A DNA stretch of 11,160 nucleotides, taken from the NCBI GenBank assembly GCA_964533785.1, contig CAZHNG010000230.1, forward strand, positions 1 to 11,160. Direction: 5' to 3'. The DNA comes from JANQRV01 sp964533785. Lineage in GTDB: Bacteria; Bacteroidota; Bacteroidia; Chitinophagales; Saprospiraceae. The notes under the pieces were generated by a model, which was not told where the DNA came from, made no database searches, and saw only the letters and a program-made list of their open reading frames with translations. Both the position numbers and the translations under genes were made by a program. This document shows positions 7,193 to 11,160 of this stretch, piece after piece. Position 1 is the first letter of the stretch. Each line of letters begins with the position of its first letter.

Positions 7193-8158
7193 ATGATTAA
7201 TAAAAAAGCAATTCGTTACCTCGGAGCTCTCGGTTTGGTCATAACCTCTACCGGAATATTATTTGCCCAACAAGTAGGCCCTGCTAACAATCCTGATACG
7301 GGGATGTTAATGGAAGATATGATCCTGGGGGCAGGTATTTTGATTTTAGTGATGGCCTTGATGACCCTTATTTATTTGGTGAATATGATGATGAAAGCTC
7401 AGCGTATTCGCATGATGCAGGAACAAGGTATAGCGTTGACGGAAACCGTCGCCGTAAAAGAGGCCAAGGAACCCTGGTGGAAAGTATTGTACCGCAAGGC
7501 TACTGATACTGTGCCGATAGAAAAGGAAGAGGATATTATGTTCGACCATCAATACGATGGGATTCGGGAACTGGATAATAGTTTACCACCGTGGTGGGTG
7601 GCTATGTTCTATATTACCATCGCTTTTGCGGTGATCTATCTGGGATATTATCACTTATTCGGTTATGGTATGCTGCAAGAAGAAGAGTATGCCTATGAGA
7701 TGGAGCGTTCAGCGGAGGCCGTTAAAGCCTATTTGGCGACGCAAGCAGAAGTAGTGGATGAAACCAATGTAGTTGTTGTTTCCGACGACATTGACCTGTC
7801 TTTAGGTAAAACCATCTACGAAGCTAACTGCCTGGTATGCCACGGAGCATCAGGTGAGGGTGGCGTAGGTCCGAACTTTGCCGATCAGTACTGGATCCAT
7901 GGCGGCGGCATCAAAGATATTTTCAGAACGATCAAGTACGGTGTACCGGAAAAGGGGATGATTGCCTGGAAGTCTCAACTCAAGCCTGCAGATATGCAAA
8001 AGGTGGCGAGTTATATTTTGACCTTTCAGGGTACCAACCCGCCGAATGCAAAAGAACCTCAGGGTGAGTTGTATCAGCCTGATGGAGGAGGGACTACAAT
8101 ACCTCAGGATTCTTTAGGAGTGAACGAAGGCGAAGAAATAGGGATGGCCCAGGATTAA
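7193..8158 (+). CDS. ccoP: cbb3 oxidase subunit III, single-heme CcoP
   Basis: A 321-residue cytochrome c subunit that passes electrons to CcoNO. The ATG at 7193 is chosen because it starts a clear signal-peptide-like segment (residues 1-27, ending FAQQ); an upstream in-frame ATG at 7118 would add 25 residues before it. Helices follow at about 42-66 and 134-158. Between them is YDGIRELDNSLPPWW at 121-135, the CcoP N-terminal signature. The periplasmic domain has one heme site, CLVCH (C213, C216, H217), and a probable Met ligand M256 in KGMIAW. Proteobacterial CcoP has two CxxCH motifs; only one exists here, as I recall for other Bacteroidota. The acidic, Gly-rich tail is likely disordered. 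It is followed 31 bases later by ccoG. Confidence 0.93.
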   Translation: MINKKAIRYLGALGLVITSTGILFAQQVGPANNPDTGMLMEDMILGAGILILVMALMTLIYLVNMMMKAQRIRMMQEQGIALTETVAVKEAKEPWWKVLYRKATDTVPIEKEEDIMFDHQYDGIRELDNSLPPWWVAMFYITIAFAVIYLGYYHLFGYGMLQEEEYAYEMERSAEAVKAYLATQAEVVDETNVVVVSDDIDLSLGKTIYEANCLVCHGASGEGGVGPNFADQYWIHGGGIKDIFRTIKYGVPEKGMIAWKSQLKPADMQKVASYILTFQGTNPPNAKEPQGELYQPDGGGTTIPQDSLGVNEGEEIGMAQD

Positions 8159-8163
8159 TTTTT

Positions 8164-8189
8164 AGAGAAGTGAAGCATTTAATGCTCTT
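8164..8189 (+). promoter_or_regulatory. ribosome site and small inverted repeat before ccoG
   Basis: AGAGAAG (8164-8170) is a purine-rich ribosome site, but it lies 19 bases from the ATG. Between them sits AGCATTTAATGCT (8174-8186), an inverted repeat able to form a 5-bp stem with a 3-base loop. Folding would shorten the effective distance to about 6 bases. The role is inferred. Confidence 0.4.
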
Positions 8190-9614
8190 ATGAAAGATCA
8201 AAATCAAAGTTTTATAGATGAAATATACGATACGGAAGGGTATCGTGATTCGATAGCAACGGTAGACGAAAAGGGGCGAAGGATCTGGGTATATCCAAAA
8301 AAGCAGGATGGATTTTTTTACAAGATGCGTACCTACGTCAGTTGGGTATTGCTGGCTATTCTGTTTGGTTTACCTTGGATAAAAATCAATGGGGAACCCC
8401 TCGTTTTGCTGAATATACTGGAATTGAACTTTATCATTTTCGGTGTTCATTTTACTCCGCAGGACTTTCACCTTTTTGTGATTGCCATGATTACTTTCGT
8501 CGTTTTCATTGCTTTGTTTACGGCTGTTTTTGGTCGGTTGTTCTGCGGGTGGGTATGTCCACAGACCATTTTCATGGAAATGGTTTACCGTAAGATCGAG
8601 TACTGGATAGAAGGGGATGCCAATGCCCAACGGCGCTTAAATAAAGCCCCCTGGACTGCCGACAAGTTCAGGAAGAAATTACTGAAGCAGGCAATATTTT
8701 TTGCCATTGCGGTGCTGGTTGCCAATACTTTTCTCGCTTATATCATCGGGATCGATGAAGTATTGAAGATCGCTTCGGAACCCATTTCACAGAATTTGCG
8801 TGGCTTCATCGCCATGCTGTTATTTTCCGGGGCCTTTTACTTCGTGTTTTCGTGGTTGCGTGAGCAGGTTTGTATTGCGATCTGTCCCTACGGAAGAATG
8901 CAAGGCGTCTTATTGGACCGTGATTCCATCACGGTTGCTTACGATTGGGTGAGGGGAGAACCCCGTACGAAGATCAAGAAGGGACAAGAACAAGGAGATG
9001 CCGGGGATTGTATTGACTGCAAAATGTGCGTCAAAGTTTGCCCTACCGGAATTGATATCCGGAACGGAATTCAGTTGGAATGTGTGAATTGTACCGCTTG
9101 TATCGATGCCTGTGATGAAATTATGGAAAAAGTAGGGCGGCCGAAAAAACTGATCCGCTATGACAGTCTGAACGGTATTCAGGCCGGCGGTAAAAAGAAA
9201 TTATTTAACAACAGGGTAGTTGCTTACAGTGTAGTCCTATTGGCACTCGTTGGGCTGGAAGTATTTTTATTTTCCATACGCTCAGATGTCGAGACCTTAC
9301 TGCTGCGTACCCCGGGAATGCTTTTCCAGGAAACAGACGACGGCTACGTGAGTAACCTCTATAATTATCAAATTATCAATAAGGTGTCAGATACCTTAGC
9401 CATTGATTTTCGACTTATTGATAAGGAAGGCCGGATCAGGCTGGTCGGTGAAAGTCCCATCGCCCCCGGAAATAAAGTAACTGAAGGTGCTATGTTCATC
9501 GATCTGCCTAAAGAAAGTGTGCAAGGGCGTAAAAATTCGATCAAAGTAGGGGTGTATTCGGAGGATGAGCTCATTGAAACGGTGACAACGAATTTCTTTG
9601 GACCTTTTGAGTAG
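8190..9614 (+). CDS. ccoG: CcoG, membrane 4Fe-4S ferredoxin-type cupric reductase
   Basis: A 474-residue polytopic iron-sulfur protein (CcoG/RdxA/FixG family) that in other bacteria reduces Cu(II) to Cu(I) for cbb3 assembly. Helices lie at about 50-62, 92-115, 166-188, 204-222 and 342-362. The CGWVCP motif (C119, C123) and the CIAICP motif (C228, C232) are on the membrane face. A cytoplasmic 2[4Fe-4S] ferredoxin region follows: CIDCKMCVKVCP (C274, C277, C280, C284) and CVNCTACIDAC (C298, C301, C304, C308). After the last helix comes the Ig-like FixG C-terminal domain (about 365-474). All expected cysteines are present and the length is normal. It lies in the same strand and likely operon as ccoP and fixH. 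Confidence 0.95.
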   Translation: MKDQNQSFIDEIYDTEGYRDSIATVDEKGRRIWVYPKKQDGFFYKMRTYVSWVLLAILFGLPWIKINGEPLVLLNILELNFIIFGVHFTPQDFHLFVIAMITFVVFIALFTAVFGRLFCGWVCPQTIFMEMVYRKIEYWIEGDANAQRRLNKAPWTADKFRKKLLKQAIFFAIAVLVANTFLAYIIGIDEVLKIASEPISQNLRGFIAMLLFSGAFYFVFSWLREQVCIAICPYGRMQGVLLDRDSITVAYDWVRGEPRTKIKKGQEQGDAGDCIDCKMCVKVCPTGIDIRNGIQLECVNCTACIDACDEIMEKVGRPKKLIRYDSLNGIQAGGKKKLFNNRVVAYSVVLLALVGLEVFLFSIRSDVETLLLRTPGMLFQETDDGYVSNLYNYQIINKVSDTLAIDFRLIDKEGRIRLVGESPIAPGNKVTEGAMFIDLPKESVQGRKNSIKVGVYSEDELIETVTTNFFGPFE

Positions 9615-9661
9615 TGGTTGGGTTTATCATTTCGCCATCGAGTTGATTGTGAAAAAATCTT

Positions 9662-9685
9662 AAATAACCAAATAACCAAATAACC
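9662..9685. repeat. three tandem AAATAACC repeats
   Basis: Three perfect 8-base AAATAACC units stand in tandem 17 bases before the fixH ATG. In reverse they read GGTTATTT, the same core as the repeats at 94-184. They may be a short dispersed repeat of this genome or a slippage-prone leader element. Confidence 0.75.
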
Positions 9686-9702
9686 AACAAAAAAAATTGC
9701 TT

Positions 9703-10146
9703 ATGAAAATAGGTTGGGGAACCGGGATCGCAATATTTTATACCTTATTTGTTGTGGCCCTGTTATTAGTGCTGAAAAAATCAAGAGAGTTTAATCATAG
9801 CCTGGTAGTAGAAGACTATTACCGGCATGATATTAACTATCAATCTCACTACGATAAAGTGGCAAACAGCGAAGCGCTGGTCAATCCCTTGAAGGTGGGA
9901 GTAGACCGGGAGGAAAAATTGGTCAACATTCAATTTCCGAAAGGTATTGAAAACGTTGAAGGTTCGATACTGTTTTTCCGCCCTTCGAATAACAAACAGG
10001 ACTTTCGGGTGAGTATCCGTACCGATGATAGTAATCTACAGCAAATATCTACGGAAGATATGGCTGGCGGCTTATGGTGGGTAAAAATCAATTGGTACGG
10101 CGGTTCTACGGAATTTTATGATGAACAGAAAATTGTACTGAATTAA
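9703..10146 (+). CDS. ccoH: FixH-family cbb3 assembly protein (CcoH)
   Basis: A 147-residue membrane-anchored protein of the FixH/CcoH family, needed for assembly of cbb3 oxidase in other bacteria. One N-terminal helix (about 7-24) is followed by KKSREFNHSLVVEDYYRHD, where the VEDYYRHDINYQ stretch at 36-47 is the family signature, and an extracytoplasmic beta-rich domain ending with GLWWVKINW at 123-131. The ATG at 9703 is preferred over an in-frame TTG at 9697, which adds only two residues. A run of A precedes it. It follows ccoG by 88 bases and its stop lies 6 bases before the ATG of the next gene. Confidence 0.88.
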   Translation: MKIGWGTGIAIFYTLFVVALLLVLKKSREFNHSLVVEDYYRHDINYQSHYDKVANSEALVNPLKVGVDREEKLVNIQFPKGIENVEGSILFFRPSNNKQDFRVSIRTDDSNLQQISTEDMAGGLWWVKINWYGGSTEFYDEQKIVLN

Positions 10147-10152
10147 TTGAAT

Positions 10153-10851
10153 ATGCTTTGGACTGCTTTTATGCTGGGGTTGTTGGGGAGTACCCATTGT
10201 GTTGGTATGTGTGGGCCAATAGCCATTGCTTTGCCGACCCTAAATATGTACGACCGGCTAAAGATCTGGCTTTCTTCATTGCTTTATAATACCGGCAGGA
10301 TCATTAGTTATGGCCTTTTGGGCCTTTTGTTTGGTATTGTGGGACAGACGATCGCCATCAGTGGATTTCAAAAGGGTATAACCATCGGTATCGGAGTTTT
10401 GCTTTTATTGACGGGTTTGTTTTCAATTAGTATAGAGGATAAGCTTTTGCGCATTTCTTTTTTGAAGAAATGCTATACGTACATACAGGCAAGCATTGGC
10501 CGGCAATTCAGGAAAAACGGGTTAAAATCTTATTTACTGGTAGGTTTTTTTAATGGGTTTTTACCCTGTGGTATGGTTTACATGGCGGTTGCCGGTGCTT
10601 TGGTTTCCAGTCAGGTGATCAATGGTATGCTTTTCATGGTGTTTTTTGGGTTGGGTACCCTGCCTTTGATGATGGCCCTAACGCTTTCCCGAAACCTCAT
10701 TCCCGTTAAGGTAAAATCGGCCCTCCGGAAAATTGCTCCGCTGGTCATTATCAGCTTTGGCATATTCATCCTCCTGCGTGGGATTAACGTAGAATTACCG
10801 GCAGAACTCAGCTTCTGGGAAATGGTAAGTAACCCGGTGATGTGTCATTGA
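10153..10851 (+). CDS. TauE/SafE (DsbD_2-like) membrane protein of the cbb3 cluster
   Basis: A 232-residue polytopic membrane protein. About six helices are visible, near 1-12, 42-66, 74-92, 127-150, 155-178 and 195-210. The first half has GSTHCVGMCGP (C16, C20) and the second half NGFLPCG (C139), the paired motifs of the sulfite exporter TauE/SafE and DsbD_2 families. The protein ends with Cys-His. In Bacteroidota such a gene regularly closes the cco cluster; a role in metal or thiol handling for oxidase assembly is inferred, and sulfite export is unlikely in this context. The ATG at 10153 is chosen over the in-frame TTG at 10147, which directly follows the ccoH stop. No ribosome site is clear, so translational coupling to ccoH is likely. 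Confidence 0.85.
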   Translation: MLWTAFMLGLLGSTHCVGMCGPIAIALPTLNMYDRLKIWLSSLLYNTGRIISYGLLGLLFGIVGQTIAISGFQKGITIGIGVLLLLTGLFSISIEDKLLRISFLKKCYTYIQASIGRQFRKNGLKSYLLVGFFNGFLPCGMVYMAVAGALVSSQVINGMLFMVFFGLGTLPLMMALTLSRNLIPVKVKSALRKIAPLVIISFGIFILLRGINVELPAELSFWEMVSNPVMCH

Positions 10852-11160
10852 GCAATGGAAAGCTTCTAGAAGATACCAGATTCAACCTGCCTGCCCAGCC
10901 CATGCTAATCTGTATACACAGGATTTGTTTTGATTGTAATCAGAATCAATTTTATTGTTTGGCATAAAGCTTACTGGGCTGAAGCTTGATATTTTCTTGG
11001 TATTGAACATCCGTTTTCAGGCCTGAGATTGGTGCAATATTCTTTTGGCATTGCCCCCATAGCCGTCCACGTAGGGCCCGTCTGGGCAGGTTAAGCGTTA
11101 ATTTGTAGTATCGAGTTAAAGAACGCTTGAAATCTTTGATTTTTCGAGACTTCGTCTCTC
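10852..11160. other. non-coding 3' region with inverted repeats
   Basis: No gene is supported in these 309 bases; the longest frames are short and lack family likeness. Visible structure: a 10-base palindrome CTTCTAGAAG (10863-10872); a 9-base inverted pair CCTGCCCAG (10890-10898) and CTGGGCAGG (11082-11090) enclosing about 200 bases; and, at the right edge, two small hairpins, AATC-TTT-GATT (11131-11141) and GAGAC-TTC-GTCTC (11146-11158). Confidence 0.5.
10930..10960 (+). terminator. weak candidate terminator of the cco operon
   Basis: TTGATT (10930-10935) pairs with AATCAA (10944-10949) around an 8-base loop, followed by TTTTATTGTTT. The stem is short and AT-only apart from one G-C pair, so it is a weak candidate, about 80 bases after the last gene. 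Confidence 0.25.

Noticed and set aside
9368..9679. 103-codon open frame on the minus strand
   Set aside because: It is antisense to the FixG C-terminal domain of ccoG and starts within the AAATAACC repeat.
10972..11061. Short minus-strand ORF in the 3' region
   Set aside because: About 30 codons at most, an upstream stop in frame, and no ribosome site or family likeness.

Overview
The window carries a cytochrome cbb3 (C-type heme-copper) terminal oxidase locus that looks typical of Bacteroidota. The taxonomic signs are the fusion of CcoN and CcoO into one 710-residue protein, a CcoP with a single c-type heme motif, the gene order ccoI-ccoS-ccoNO-ccoQ-ccoP-ccoG-fixH-TauE/SafE-like, weak or absent Shine-Dalgarno sites, and promoter elements resembling the Bacteroidota TAnnTTTG box. 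I cannot fix the class or genus from sequence alone.

Layout. Bases 1-252 hold a possible gene tail on the + strand (stop at 68-70), then an AT-rich stretch of GGTTAT-type repeats and their inverted copies (94-184), which probably ends convergent transcripts. Bases 253-1601 (minus) encode HemN, oxygen-independent coproporphyrinogen III dehydrogenase, broken by an apparent one-base deletion near 1385-1388. Bases 1602-1707 are a divergent control region with a near-perfect FNR/CRP-like palindrome (1659-1674); promoter-like boxes for hemN and ccoI lie at equal distances on either side. On the + strand follow ccoI (copper-exporting P1B ATPase), a 236-base gap, ccoS, an overlapping 40-codon membrane microprotein ORF, ccoNO, a strong 22-bp hairpin, ccoQ, ccoP, ccoG, fixH and a TauE/SafE (DsbD_2-like) membrane protein. 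Bases 10852-11160 contain no gene I can support, only inverted repeats and a weak terminator candidate.

How it works together. CcoNO, CcoP and CcoQ form the high-affinity oxidase. CcoI, CcoG, CcoS, FixH and probably the SafE-like protein supply copper and assemble the CcoN active site. HemN makes protoporphyrinogen for heme when oxygen is low. Shared FNR-type control of hemN and ccoI would couple heme supply and copper supply to microaerobic growth. The core system is well known. The less described items are the ccoS-overlapping microprotein, the mirror-symmetric control region with a possibly leaderless ccoI, the ccoNO/ccoQ hairpin, the GGTTA-type intergenic repeats, and the hemN frameshift.
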